64,000 nucleotides of DNA from Gibbsiella quercinecans (GTDB taxonomy: Bacteria > Pseudomonadota > Gammaproteobacteria > Enterobacterales > Enterobacteriaceae), in contig NZ_CP014136.1 of the NCBI RefSeq assembly GCF_002291425.1, positions 310,001-374,000 on the forward strand, written 5' to 3'. The translations under genes were made by a program, and so were the position numbers. Shown here in pieces: positions 11,468 to 20,131 of the stretch (its first letter is position 1; every line of letters starts with the position of its first letter). The notes under the pieces were generated by a model. It was given only the letters and a program-made list of their open reading frames with translations, was not told where the DNA came from and did no database searches.

Positions 11468-12829
11468 ATGAGCACGTTAAGAAATTTAAAAGTACCCCAT
11501 TTTCATTGGTGGGTAATGGCGCTTATTTTTATTGTTTATACGGTAGAATATGCCGACCGGGCAAATATTGGTTTTGCTTTACCCCTTATGCAACAAGAAT
11601 TTAATCTGGATAATACTCAGGGTGGTTTACTGGTCAGTTTATTCTTTGCCGGATATGCCATAATGCAAATCCCGGTTGGTTTTTTAATAAAAAAATTCGG
11701 CGTCAGACAAATTTACACCCTCGGTATTCTTACGACTGCTATATGTACCGGCCTGATGGGTCTGGCTGATTCAATTATCCACCTGAATATCCTGCGCTTT
11801 CTGGTAGGTGTTAGTGAAGCGGCTGTGGTTATCGGTTCTACCGTTACCATCAACAATTGGTTCCCTGAGAGGGAAAAAGGAACGGCAACCGGTATTTTCC
11901 TGGCCAGTTCCAACATGGGACCATTGGTCGTCCCATTAATAAGTGCCTGGATATTGATGAACTTCGACTGGCGCTATATTTTTATCTTTTTTAGTGTTCC
12001 GGGAATTGTACTCGCTTTACTTTGGATTGTGATGGTCAATAATAGTCCCGAGAAAAGCCGCTTTGTTTCCCGTCAGGAACTTGATTATATTCGCAGCGGC
12101 GTTTCAGCAAAAAAAGTCAAAAAGGTCAGAGAGTACAAAGCAGTATGGCTGGATAAAATCATCAGAACACGGCATTCCGAAATCCTTACCAGTACGCGCC
12201 AGTGCTTCGGATGCTGGGATATTTATGGTGCCGCTCTGGGTTATTTTTTCATGGTTGGAACCGTCGGCGTATTGATGTCATGGTTACCTAAATATCTTCT
12301 CCAGGAGCAAGGGTTTTCAATGATGAATTCCGCTTACCTGGCAGCAGCACCCTTTGTTGGTACGCTGTGCGGTAATCTGCTAGGTGGATGGATATCGGAT
12401 AACCTGTTGGGGAAACGCCGCAAGCCCATGATGATGGTCAGTGCAATTACTACTATTGCGTCCATGCTGCTTATTGTGAATGCTCCTGCCACCCAACTTA
12501 TCCTGACCGTGCTATTTTTTATCACCGGATTATTCCTGGGCCTGGGTTATTCGGCGTTTTCAGTTTACGCAATGGGAAGAGTGGATAAAAAGACGTATCC
12601 CATCGCCTACGGCATAATCAATATGGGTGGACAGCTGGGGGGTATGTGTATGCCTTTTATCGTTGGTATGATCCTGGATCATTATAACTGGAGCATGGTT
12701 TTTTTCACTCTGTCGGTGGGCGCCATGTTATGTCTGCTTTTTGTCTGCACAATTACAGAGCCACTGCCTGACGGTCAGCAAAAGGAAACAGACCAGACGT
12801 TTGTCACAGGTCATAAAATCGCTCATTGA
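11468..12829 (+). CDS. MFS transporter, anion:cation symporter type
   Basis: A 453-residue inner-membrane transporter with about 12 hydrophobic segments and a central cytoplasmic loop (about 205-245). The first segments read WWVMALIFIVYTVEYADRANIGFA. The ADRANIG motif and the following GGLLVSLFFAGYAIMQIPVGFL are typical of the anion:cation symporter family, which takes up organic anions such as hexuronates, tartrate and phthalate. It is a clear paralogue of the transporter at 17267, with shared stretches throughout including VIGSTVTIN and INMGGQLGGMCMP. Downstream of the lyase in the first arm, it probably imports the substrate of the locus. The start at 11468 follows ATTGAGGTTGAA. Confidence 0.9.
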   Translation: MSTLRNLKVPHFHWWVMALIFIVYTVEYADRANIGFALPLMQQEFNLDNTQGGLLVSLFFAGYAIMQIPVGFLIKKFGVRQIYTLGILTTAICTGLMGLADSIIHLNILRFLVGVSEAAVVIGSTVTINNWFPEREKGTATGIFLASSNMGPLVVPLISAWILMNFDWRYIFIFFSVPGIVLALLWIVMVNNSPEKSRFVSRQELDYIRSGVSAKKVKKVREYKAVWLDKIIRTRHSEILTSTRQCFGCWDIYGAALGYFFMVGTVGVLMSWLPKYLLQEQGFSMMNSAYLAAAPFVGTLCGNLLGGWISDNLLGKRRKPMMMVSAITTIASMLLIVNAPATQLILTVLFFITGLFLGLGYSAFSVYAMGRVDKKTYPIAYGIINMGGQLGGMCMPFIVGMILDHYNWSMVFFTLSVGAMLCLLFVCTITEPLPDGQQKETDQTFVTGHKIAH

Positions 12830-12851
12830 CATACCGTTTTATTCACAAGGT

Positions 12852-12875
12852 AATGGGGCACAGCATCGCCCCATT
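12852..12875 (+). terminator. Terminator between convergent genes
   Basis: Stem AATGGGGC (12852-12859) with GCCCCATT (12868-12875) and an 8-base loop. TAGCTTCCTTTT follows. It lies 23 bases after the transporter stop and serves the plus strand best. Confidence 0.75.
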
Positions 12876-12958
12876 TAGCTTCCTTTTACCGGGATGCTGG
12901 AAATATCAGGATATCCACTTTACAGAAAAGCCCCCCTAAAACAGGAACGGCAAAAGCT

Positions 12959-14872
12959 TTATCCCTCTTTTTCCCTTAATTTACGCCACATACTCATTTT
13001 ACTGATGCCCAGTTTAGTCGCTACTTTTTCTTGATCATTATTGTAAAGTTTCAAATAAAAAGAAATTATCTGCCGCTCAACATCTCTCACGATACCTTTT
13101 AAATGTTTTATTTTAAGATCTACAGTTATAGTTCTGCTCGCTTCAGGCGCATTATTCAGATCCTTTATTTTGAAACCTGTTAGCTCAAGTATTTCAAACC
13201 ATGAAGCCCCGGGAAATCCTTTTGATAATAAAGACAGCCGCTCCAGGATAAACCTGAGTTCACGGACATTCCCTGGCCAAGGATATGAAGAAAACACCTC
13301 CAGAAAATTCTGTACCTGCTGCTCTGAATCAGGTTCTTTCAAAAATTTTTTTACCAGATATTCCACATCACCATCACGCTCACGCAGAGGCGGGACGGTT
13401 AATGGTAATACATTTAAACGATAGTAGAGATCGCTTCTGAAGGTGCCTGCACTTGCCATATCATCAAGCGATCGATTAGTTGCGCCAATAATTCTGACAT
13501 TAACCGGGATGAGGTCTTTCCCGCCAATACGCATGATCTCATATTCCTGAAGCACCCGTAATAAACGGCTTTGAATGGAAAGGGGAAGCTCACCAATTTC
13601 ATCTAAAAATAAGGTTCCTTCATGTGCTAATTCAATTAACCCTTCTTTCCCCTCTCGTTTAGCTCCCGTAAAGGAGCCACCTTCATAACCAAATAATTCA
13701 CTTTCAAGTAGATTTTCGGGTATCGCGGCACAGTTTATTGCTACAAAAGGGTCGTTTTTCCTCAAGCTGTGATTATGAATACTCTGGGCAAACAGCTCTT
13801 TTCCCGTACCCGACTCGCCATGAATCATCACCGGAGAATGAGTTTTAGAATAAATTTCAGCCAACTTTATAACATCACGCATATTATCACTGTTTGTAAT
13901 AATATCAGCAAACTTATATTTCGCAGTAAACCCTTTCTTTATTATTTTTCCACGAATTTTACGTTCAACGCGCTGTATTTGAGGAGTATCAGTAAACGAA
14001 CAAACAACACCGATACATTTATTACCCATAAGAATAGGAACCCGGCTCGTAATAATAGACGTATTACCAATTTCCTGTAACTCCCTGATTTCTGGAGACT
14101 TTGACAGCAAAACCTGATTAATTCGTGTATTTTGGATAACAGTATCAACCTGCTTACCAATAATCTGACTTTCTTCTATACCAAATATTTTCTGCGCAGC
14201 TTTGTTAAAATATTGCACAGCATTATTTTCATTGGTGACGATGATCCCTTCCGTAATAGAAGATAATATCATTTCAAGCCGTGCCATATGCATATGCTTA
14301 CGTTTTGTCGTTTCAACGATTGCCAGTGCTTCCCTTAAAGAACTGTTTACCGATTCAACACCATTTTCTATAAGAATGCATTCCATATTGTATTGCTGAG
14401 CAATTTTGGCTGCCGGGCTACCACCTATAATGGTTTGATAGTTTTCCTCATGGCATCTTTTAAGATTTTCGTTAATATCCTGTTCCGTTGAAAAAGTGAA
14501 CTCATCAATAACCACATTTAATGCCTGAGCAACTAAATCCACCTCAGGCAAATAGTTTTCATAATTAAAAAATGCAATTTTTTCCCGGTTATTTTTAAGA
14601 GGAATAAGTGATTTCAGTAGATCTGCTGCCGAAATGACGATGCGAACAACAGGGATTGTGGTGGATTTTTCAATATAATCCGCCGTTCCACCACGACTCA
14701 TGATGACATCGTAAAATTCCGGATCAAGGTTTTTAGCAATGTTAGACGCCTTTCCCAGACTGCCATGATAAACATGACAATTAAACAACCCGACGCATTG
14801 TTCAGTAACGATTGTACCCAAACTCGGATATGGCGTTATGAGCGCTAAATTAGGCAGAGTTTTAGAAGGCAT
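12959..14872 (-). CDS. PrpR-type sigma-54-dependent activator
   Basis: A 637-residue enhancer-binding protein. Residues 1-190 form a PrpR_N sensor domain (ALITPYPSLGTIVTEQ, IMSRGGTADYIEK, TTIPVVRI). A PAS domain follows at about 195-300 (EGIIVTNENNAVQYFNKAAQKIFG). The AAA+ domain at about 325-555 has Walker A GESGTGKE (353-359) and Walker B LFLDEIGE (421-428). The sigma-54 contact loop reads GSFTGA (399-404) instead of the usual GAFTGA. A Fis-type helix-turn-helix ends the protein (VATKLGISKMSMWRKLRE). PrpR_N domains sense small organic acids. It sits between the two arms of the catabolic locus and is divergent from the second. Inverted repeats upstream of both arms are its likely binding sites. 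Confidence 0.95.
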   Translation of the reverse strand: MPSKTLPNLALITPYPSLGTIVTEQCVGLFNCHVYHGSLGKASNIAKNLDPEFYDVIMSRGGTADYIEKSTTIPVVRIVISAADLLKSLIPLKNNREKIAFFNYENYLPEVDLVAQALNVVIDEFTFSTEQDINENLKRCHEENYQTIIGGSPAAKIAQQYNMECILIENGVESVNSSLREALAIVETTKRKHMHMARLEMILSSITEGIIVTNENNAVQYFNKAAQKIFGIEESQIIGKQVDTVIQNTRINQVLLSKSPEIRELQEIGNTSIITSRVPILMGNKCIGVVCSFTDTPQIQRVERKIRGKIIKKGFTAKYKFADIITNSDNMRDVIKLAEIYSKTHSPVMIHGESGTGKELFAQSIHNHSLRKNDPFVAINCAAIPENLLESELFGYEGGSFTGAKREGKEGLIELAHEGTLFLDEIGELPLSIQSRLLRVLQEYEIMRIGGKDLIPVNVRIIGATNRSLDDMASAGTFRSDLYYRLNVLPLTVPPLRERDGDVEYLVKKFLKEPDSEQQVQNFLEVFSSYPWPGNVRELRFILERLSLLSKGFPGASWFEILELTGFKIKDLNNAPEASRTITVDLKIKHLKGIVRDVERQIISFYLKLYNNDQEKVATKLGISKMSMWRKLREKEG

Positions 14873-14903
14873 AAAAAATCCTCACGCTGTTTAATATTAA
14901 TCA

Positions 14904-14939
14904 TTCATATCATATGTGATATGAATTTCACAAATGATA
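14904..14939 (+). promoter_or_regulatory. Two activator sites in the regulator/CoA-transferase gap
   Basis: A perfect inverted repeat with arms TTCATATCA (14904-14912) and TGATATGAA (14917-14925) contains TATCATATGTGATA at 14908-14921. A second site, TTTCACAAATGATA, lies at 14926-14939. Each differs from the palindrome at 10290 in two of 14 positions. They lie about 90-125 bases upstream of the -24/-12 element at 15028 and close to the regulator's own start. They could therefore serve both activation and autoregulation. Confidence 0.72.
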
Positions 14940-15027
14940 CAAACAAAAATATTGATACCCCTCTCGATATAAAATATAAAACTTTATATATCAATACGTT
15001 AAACAACTACCGTCATTTTTTATTTTT

Positions 15028-15042
15028 TGGCATGGAATTTGT
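15028..15042 (+). promoter_or_regulatory. Sigma-54 (-24/-12) promoter, slightly off consensus
   Basis: TGGCATGGAATTTGT keeps the GG and the spacing of a sigma-54 element and shares TGGCATG with the site at 10398. The -12 part is GT rather than GC. Transcription would start about 60 bases before the gene at 15118. Confidence 0.68.
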
Positions 15043-15117
15043 AATCATTTAAGCGCAACAACGGTAATCACTTACCAAATATCCATATTGTCAATGTAAC
15101 TGTAGAAGGAATTAAAG

Positions 15118-16314
15118 ATGGAAAAGCAGGCAGGAGTAATGAGCGGCGTACGCATTCTGGATTTAACCCGAGTATTAGCAGGACCTTATTGCGGCATGAT
15201 GTTAGCGGATTTTGGCGCTGACGTAATCAAAATTGAAATGCCAGGAAAAGGTGATGATTCTCGTGCTAATGCCCCACAAGTGAATGGGGAAAGCGCTTAT
15301 TTTATGAATCTCAATCGAAATAAGCGCGGTATTACTCTTAATTTAAAAACTGACGAAGGTCGAAAAATTTTTCTGGACATGGTTAAAGAAAGCGACATTG
15401 TCTTAGAAAATTATCGCCCCGGTGTGATGGAGAAACTGGGACTGGGATATGAAAATCTCAGGAAAGTCAATCCGGCCATTATTTATGGCGCTGTCTCGGG
15501 GTTTGGGCATACAGGCCCATATTCTAAACGTGCCGGTTATGACATTATTGGCCAGGCGATGAGTGGTCTCATGAGCACAACGGGCTGGCCTGATACCCCC
15601 CCTACGCGCACCGGTACTGCGATTGCAGATGTTGTTGGAGGTATGAGCTGCGCTATTGGAGTACTGGCTGCATACGTAAACCGACTGAAGACGGGGATTG
15701 GCGAAAAAGTTGATGTCTCGTTGGTCGATTCAATGGTTTCCTCATTAGAAATCATCAACATTATTTATTTATGTTCAGGAAGGATACCAACCCGTATCGG
15801 AAACCGTTATGAATCAATCTATCCTTATGATTCATTTCAGGCAAATGACGGCTATGTCATCATTGCCTGCGGCAATGATAAACTTTTTGGACTCTTAAAA
15901 GACACAGTACAAATCCATCAACTGGACAACGAAAAATTCAGTTCCAATATTAAGCGTGTCGAAAATCATGCTGAACTCAAGTCTATTATAGAATCCTGGA
16001 CACGAGACCTGTCTATTGATCATATAGTGGAACTCTTACTGGCTGCAGGCATACCGTCAGCCCCGATCAATACCATCGATCGTGTTACTAAAGATCCTCA
16101 TATTGCTGTTGCCAGGGAAATGTTTGTTGATATTGAACACCCGGTAGCGGGTAAAACAACATTAACAGGTAATCAGGTAAAATTTACTAATAAAAAAGCG
16201 ACAATAAGAACTCCGGCACCTACGCTGGGGCAGCATAATTATGAAATATTGAAAGAGTTGTTTAATTACTCTGATGAAAAAATTGATGAATTAATCAATA
16301 ACGGAATACTGTAA
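15118..16314 (+). CDS. Family III (CaiB/BaiF) CoA-transferase
   Basis: A 398-residue CoA-transferase that would move CoA from a donor such as succinyl-CoA or acetyl-CoA to an organic acid. The N-terminus has the family's VRILDLTRVLAGPYCGMMLADFGADVIKIE. The catalytic Asp is Asp171 in GTAIADVVGGMSCAIG. The length is normal. It starts after AGAAGGAATTAAAG and is followed after 12 bases by an HMG-CoA-lyase-type gene, so the CoA ester it makes is probably cleaved by that enzyme. In Chloroflexus a family III transferase acts on D-citramalate before an HMG-lyase-type citramalyl-CoA lyase, which makes citramalate a good guess. The sequence does not fix the substrate. Confidence 0.92.
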   Translation: MEKQAGVMSGVRILDLTRVLAGPYCGMMLADFGADVIKIEMPGKGDDSRANAPQVNGESAYFMNLNRNKRGITLNLKTDEGRKIFLDMVKESDIVLENYRPGVMEKLGLGYENLRKVNPAIIYGAVSGFGHTGPYSKRAGYDIIGQAMSGLMSTTGWPDTPPTRTGTAIADVVGGMSCAIGVLAAYVNRLKTGIGEKVDVSLVDSMVSSLEIINIIYLCSGRIPTRIGNRYESIYPYDSFQANDGYVIIACGNDKLFGLLKDTVQIHQLDNEKFSSNIKRVENHAELKSIIESWTRDLSIDHIVELLLAAGIPSAPINTIDRVTKDPHIAVAREMFVDIEHPVAGKTTLTGNQVKFTNKKATIRTPAPTLGQHNYEILKELFNYSDEKIDELINNGIL

Positions 16315-16326
16315 GGATTATATAAA

Positions 16327-17244
16327 ATGTCAAAATTTATCCAGATTACTGAAGTAGGTCCCCGGGATGGGTTTCAGAACATAAAAAAACCCATCCCTAC
16401 AGACTTAAAAATAAATATCATTGATCAATTAATTAAAACCGGAATTAACAAAATAGAAATAACTTCTATGGTGAGTCCTAAAGCTATTCCTCAGCTGGCT
16501 GACTCTAAAGAAGTCATCGCCTATGTTTTAGAACATCATAAAAATATTACTCCATTCGTTTTAGTTCCTAATGTGCGCGGAGCTCAGTTAGTTTATGACG
16601 CGGGTATCAGGAATATAAATTATGTCGTCTCCGTCAGTCCTGAACATAACAGAGCCAATATTAACAGAACGCATCAGGAATCTTTAGATGACCTGTATAA
16701 AATCAGGCATGAATATCCTGAACTGAATATCACACTTTCTTTGGCCACTGTTTTTGGTTGCCCGTTTATCGGTGAAACAAGCATAGACAGCTTGCTGGAT
16801 ATTATTAAATTTTCTGACGACCATGAGATCAAATCATTGACTTTATGCGATACCATCGGTGTAGCGAATCCGTTTCAGACGTCACATATTTTGCAAGCCA
16901 TTAGCCAAAAATTCCCCTTAATGGATGTTGGATTACATATGCATAATACGCATGGTATGGCTTTGGCAAATATGATGGCAGGCCTGCAAGCAGGCGTCAC
17001 GCGATTTGAAACGGCCGTCGGCGGCCTTGGCGGATGTCCTTTTGCTCCCGGGGCGGCGGGCAACGCAGGCACTGAAGACGCAGTCAATTTATTTAACCGA
17101 ATGGGCCTCCAAACCGGCATTTCACTTGAACGATTGCTTGAGGTAGTAAAAATAGTTCGTGATCATATCGAACCTAATTTACTGAGTAGTCTGTCCCGTG
17201 CAAGAACCTATAGCGAGTTCGACTTTTGCAGCGCAAAAATATAA
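16327..17244 (+). CDS. HMG-CoA lyase-type acyl-CoA lyase
   Basis: A 305-residue TIM-barrel enzyme of the HMG-CoA lyase family that splits a 3-hydroxy-acyl-CoA by retro-aldol chemistry. The active-site start is EVGPRDGFQN (residues 7-16) with the metal Asp and catalytic Arg. The metal histidines are in HMHNTHGMALAN, and the catalytic Cys loop is GGLGGCPFAPGAAGN. The usual HCHDTYG motif of true HMG-CoA lyases is changed to HMHNTHG, so a substrate other than HMG-CoA is likely. Coupled to the CoA-transferase 12 bases upstream, it could make acetyl-CoA plus pyruvate from citramalyl-CoA, or acetyl-CoA plus acetoacetate from HMG-CoA. Family is sure, substrate is inference. Confidence 0.92.
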   Translation: MSKFIQITEVGPRDGFQNIKKPIPTDLKINIIDQLIKTGINKIEITSMVSPKAIPQLADSKEVIAYVLEHHKNITPFVLVPNVRGAQLVYDAGIRNINYVVSVSPEHNRANINRTHQESLDDLYKIRHEYPELNITLSLATVFGCPFIGETSIDSLLDIIKFSDDHEIKSLTLCDTIGVANPFQTSHILQAISQKFPLMDVGLHMHNTHGMALANMMAGLQAGVTRFETAVGGLGGCPFAPGAAGNAGTEDAVNLFNRMGLQTGISLERLLEVVKIVRDHIEPNLLSSLSRARTYSEFDFCSAKI

Positions 17245-17266
17245 ATAACTCACCGGGATTAATATT

Positions 17267-18613
17267 ATGAATATTTCCTCTGACACTACAAAAATGTCTC
17301 ATTACAGATGGTGGGTAATGAGCTTTATCTTCATTATCTATACTATTGCAAATGCAGACCGTGCTAATATTGGCTTTGCCATTCCATTTATTCAGGAAGA
17401 ATTCCAGATGTCAAATACAATGGCTGGTCTCTTGATTAGCCTTTTCTTCGCTGGATATTCCTTTTTTCAAATTCCAGCAGGATTTTTGATAAAAAAAATT
17501 GGAATGCGAAACGCTTTTACCCTTGGCATGCTGCTGACCTCGTTTTTTACTGGCATGATGGGTATCGTTAATAATATATTTATATTGAAGATCCTCAGAT
17601 TTCTAGTCGGCGTAAGTGAATCTCCGGTGGTAATCGGCTCCACCGTGACGATTAATCAATGGTTTCCCGCCAAAGAAAAAGGGACTGCGACAGGTTTATT
17701 CCTTGCGGGTTCAAAAGTTGGTCCTTTGATTGTACCTCCTATTTGCGCATGGATTATTATGACATTAGGATGGCGATATATTTTTGTTTTTTTCGCCATA
17801 CCGGGTATTTTGCTTTCTATCTTCTGGTATTTTATGGTCAGGAACAAACCCGAAGAAAGCAAATATGTTAATGAAAAAGAAGTTGCCTATATTCGTGACA
17901 ACTACCCTGAAAAGAGTGCAGATACATCGACTGGACATAAAACTACTGAGTTTAAATATTGTTGGCTTGATAAGCTTATCCGGACTAAACAGGTTGTTGA
18001 ACTTTCAACATCGAGAGAAGTTTTTCGGTGCTGGGATATCTACGGTGTTGCCTTAGGTTATTTTTCAATGGTAGGTATTGTCAGCGTTCTTATGTCATGG
18101 TTGCCAAAATATTTAATAACAGAGAGAGGTTTCGATCTTACCAGTTCCGCCCTGTTAGCGGCATCTCCTTTTCTGGGAAGCGTCTTAGGAAACTTTTTCG
18201 GAGGATGGCTATCCGATAGATTGTTGAATAAGAGGCGTAAGCCACTAATGCTACTCAGCGCCGGCGCGACTATCTTCACAATGTACTCATTGGTCTATGC
18301 ACCGGAAAGCAAGTATTTATTAGCATTCATGCTGTTCATCCTGGGTCTGATGCTCGCTCTTGGTTATTCAGCCTATTCCGTATATGCAATGGAACGTGCG
18401 GATAAAGAGACTTACCCCGTTGCTTATAGCGTAATCAACATGGGAGGACAGCTCGGTGGAATGTGTATGCCTCTTATCGTAGGCGCTACTCTGGATGCTT
18501 ATAACTGGAACACTGTTTTCATGGTGATGACAGGATTCTGTGTTCTGTGTTTCCTGTTGGTATCAAGTGTGGTCGAGCCTTTAGCTAAAAATGTGAAAGT
18601 CGTTTACGGTTAA
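17267..18613 (+). CDS. MFS transporter, paralogue of the one at 11468
   Basis: A 448-residue, 12-segment inner-membrane symporter of the anion:cation family. It starts WWVMSFIFIIYTIANADRANIGFA and has the same motifs as the transporter at 11468, including VIGSTVTIN, DIYG(V/A)ALGYF and INMGGQLGGMCMP. The two evidently arose by duplication. It ends the second arm (CoA-transferase, lyase, transporter), 22 bases after the lyase, and a strong terminator follows. Two related transporters in one regulon suggest two related substrates, or stereoisomers, with one entry route each. Confidence 0.9.
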   Translation: MNISSDTTKMSHYRWWVMSFIFIIYTIANADRANIGFAIPFIQEEFQMSNTMAGLLISLFFAGYSFFQIPAGFLIKKIGMRNAFTLGMLLTSFFTGMMGIVNNIFILKILRFLVGVSESPVVIGSTVTINQWFPAKEKGTATGLFLAGSKVGPLIVPPICAWIIMTLGWRYIFVFFAIPGILLSIFWYFMVRNKPEESKYVNEKEVAYIRDNYPEKSADTSTGHKTTEFKYCWLDKLIRTKQVVELSTSREVFRCWDIYGVALGYFSMVGIVSVLMSWLPKYLITERGFDLTSSALLAASPFLGSVLGNFFGGWLSDRLLNKRRKPLMLLSAGATIFTMYSLVYAPESKYLLAFMLFILGLMLALGYSAYSVYAMERADKETYPVAYSVINMGGQLGGMCMPLIVGATLDAYNWNTVFMVMTGFCVLCFLLVSSVVEPLAKNVKVVYG

Positions 18614-18621
18614 TCTTTCAT

Positions 18622-18646
18622 AGGGGGTCATTCAGGCCCCCTTTTT
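18622..18646 (+). terminator. Rho-independent terminator of the second arm
   Basis: Stem AGGGGG with CCCCCT around a TCATTCAGG-type loop, followed directly by TTTTG. Only 8 bases separate it from the transporter stop. It is a strong, typical terminator. Confidence 0.9.
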
Positions 18647-18844
18647 GTCGATTCCCCTAATCTTCAGGGTTAACCTGACACTTATGAGTATCCTATCCAC
18701 AGAAAGACGAGGGAAGTCATCTATTGTATAGACAAATACGCCCACGGTTTTGCAGCAGTCCAATTCGGAATATTGGCTCATTCTCAAAAGGTGGTCATTC
18801 TTTTTTTTTCAATAAAATAATTAGCTTATAAAAGGAGGTAAATC

Positions 18845-19772
18845 ATGTCCAAAAAAAAACTCCATCATCCATGTCAAGAATAGAGTATCTGACTGGGTTA
18901 CCATTCGAGAGGCTGTTAAGTTAATAAATAAAACAACTGGTGAAAAATTGAAAGACAGTGATATTTACCGTCATGCTTTACATGGGAGGATTTATATTTC
19001 AATATATTTCCCATCCCCTGTTATTTTAAGAAAAATTAAAACCATCAACCAGAAATTAAAACTAGCGCCAGTAGAAAACTCTTTTATATCAAGACTGTGT
19101 TTTCTCGACAAGAAAGGCTTTATTACAGGGGAAAATTTAACTTTTAGTACTGAGGGAAGATACATCTATCCTATACAGCGTGTCATTGACACAACATTAT
19201 CCGGTTTTGAATTCGTTTTGATACAGAGATTACTTGCCAGCTCTCTTAAGATTCCATTACCTTTAACAGGAGCGAATGTGAGCAATTATGGTATTACAGT
19301 TACCTTAGGTGGGGATACATTTCAAATATTCGAAAAAATGACATGGCAGGAAAAAATAAATCAGGGAATTATGCAACTACCTGAGAATTGCTTATCTGAG
19401 TTTTTTGCACAGAGCTCATCCCAGGTAATGTATCGAAAAGAACGTAGAGGATATTTCCCAATTCATAATTTGCCAGAAGATGCCTGTTTTGTCATTCGAC
19501 ATGCCGAACTTGAAAAACTAATCAATATGTCATTCACAAATAAAACAACATCCCCTTCCGCAACGCGAATATCCACACCACTATCCCGTCTGTTCTGGCT
19601 CGCCTGTAAACATAATAAGGAGATCAGCCCCCTAATGAGACAGCCTTATAAGCTTCTGTCCATCTTTGAGCAATGGGCTTCAGATGATGGCATCACAGAC
19701 CGGCTCAGCGGAGACACGCTGAAAACTGCACTGGAGCGAGGTTCTCCGTCATCCTCTTCATCATCAAAATAA
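18845..19772 (+). pseudogene. Element-borne protein with a frameshift at a run of nine A
   Basis: The good start is the ATG at 18845, preceded by AAAAGGAGG. In that frame it stops after 12 codons. Directly after ATGTCC there is a run of nine A (18851-18859). With one A fewer the frame would continue as MSKKNSIIHVKNRVSDWV into the long frame ending at 19772 (about 308 residues). That frame has no ATG of its own near its beginning; a TTG at 18948 is the only nearby alternative. The N-terminal stretch (DWVTIREAVKLINKTTGEKLKDSDIYRHALHGRIYI) looks like a DNA-binding module. The C-terminus ends in a Ser run. It precedes the AlpA-like gene, as hypothetical genes often do in these elements. It could be a sequencing error, decay, or slippage at the A run. 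Confidence 0.6.
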
Positions 19773-19797
19773 TATGATAGTTATCTGTCAGCACAAA

Positions 19798-19835
19798 AGT
19801 CCGTATTAAGGATAACGACATCCGTAATACGGGCT
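19798..19835. terminator. Inverted repeat before the AlpA-like gene
   Basis: CCGTATTA (19801-19808) pairs with TAATACGG (19825-19832), and the flanks AAG/CTT extend the stem past one mismatch. No T run follows. It could end transcription from the frameshifted gene or act in regulation of the gene at 19919. Confidence 0.45.
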
Positions 19836-19918
19836 TAACCACTTCCCTGCCTCTCCCTTCCTGTGTTTTTTTGTCCTCTCCGGACCTGCCCCGTTTATTT
19901 CCGACACAGGAGAAACTC

Positions 19919-20104
19919 ATGACTTCACATCAGTTATTGCGTCTGAGACAGGTTGAAGAAAAAACCGGTCTGAAACGCTCACAGATTTATCTTTATATGA
20001 AAAGTGGAGCCTTTCCCCGCTCAATCAAAATTGGCCCCGCCAGCGTGGCCTGGCTCGAATCTGAAATCGACGAATGGATAAACCTTAAATTAATCAGCCG
20101 TTGA
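19919..20104 (+). CDS. AlpA-family regulator
   Basis: A 61-residue MerR-like winged-helix protein of the AlpA/excisionase type. RLRQVEEKTGLKRSQIYLYMKSGAFPRSIKIGP is the family's DNA-binding helix pattern, followed by the typical SVAWLESEIDEWI. Relatives regulate integrase genes of P4-type elements or act directly in excision. I chose the ATG at 19919, with CAGGAGAAACTC ahead of it. It begins the conserved backbone of the element and precedes the DUF2857 gene by 27 bases. Confidence 0.88.
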   Translation: MTSHQLLRLRQVEEKTGLKRSQIYLYMKSGAFPRSIKIGPASVAWLESEIDEWINLKLISR

Positions 20105-20131
20105 AAACGTTTAAACGTGAGGAACCCTATT

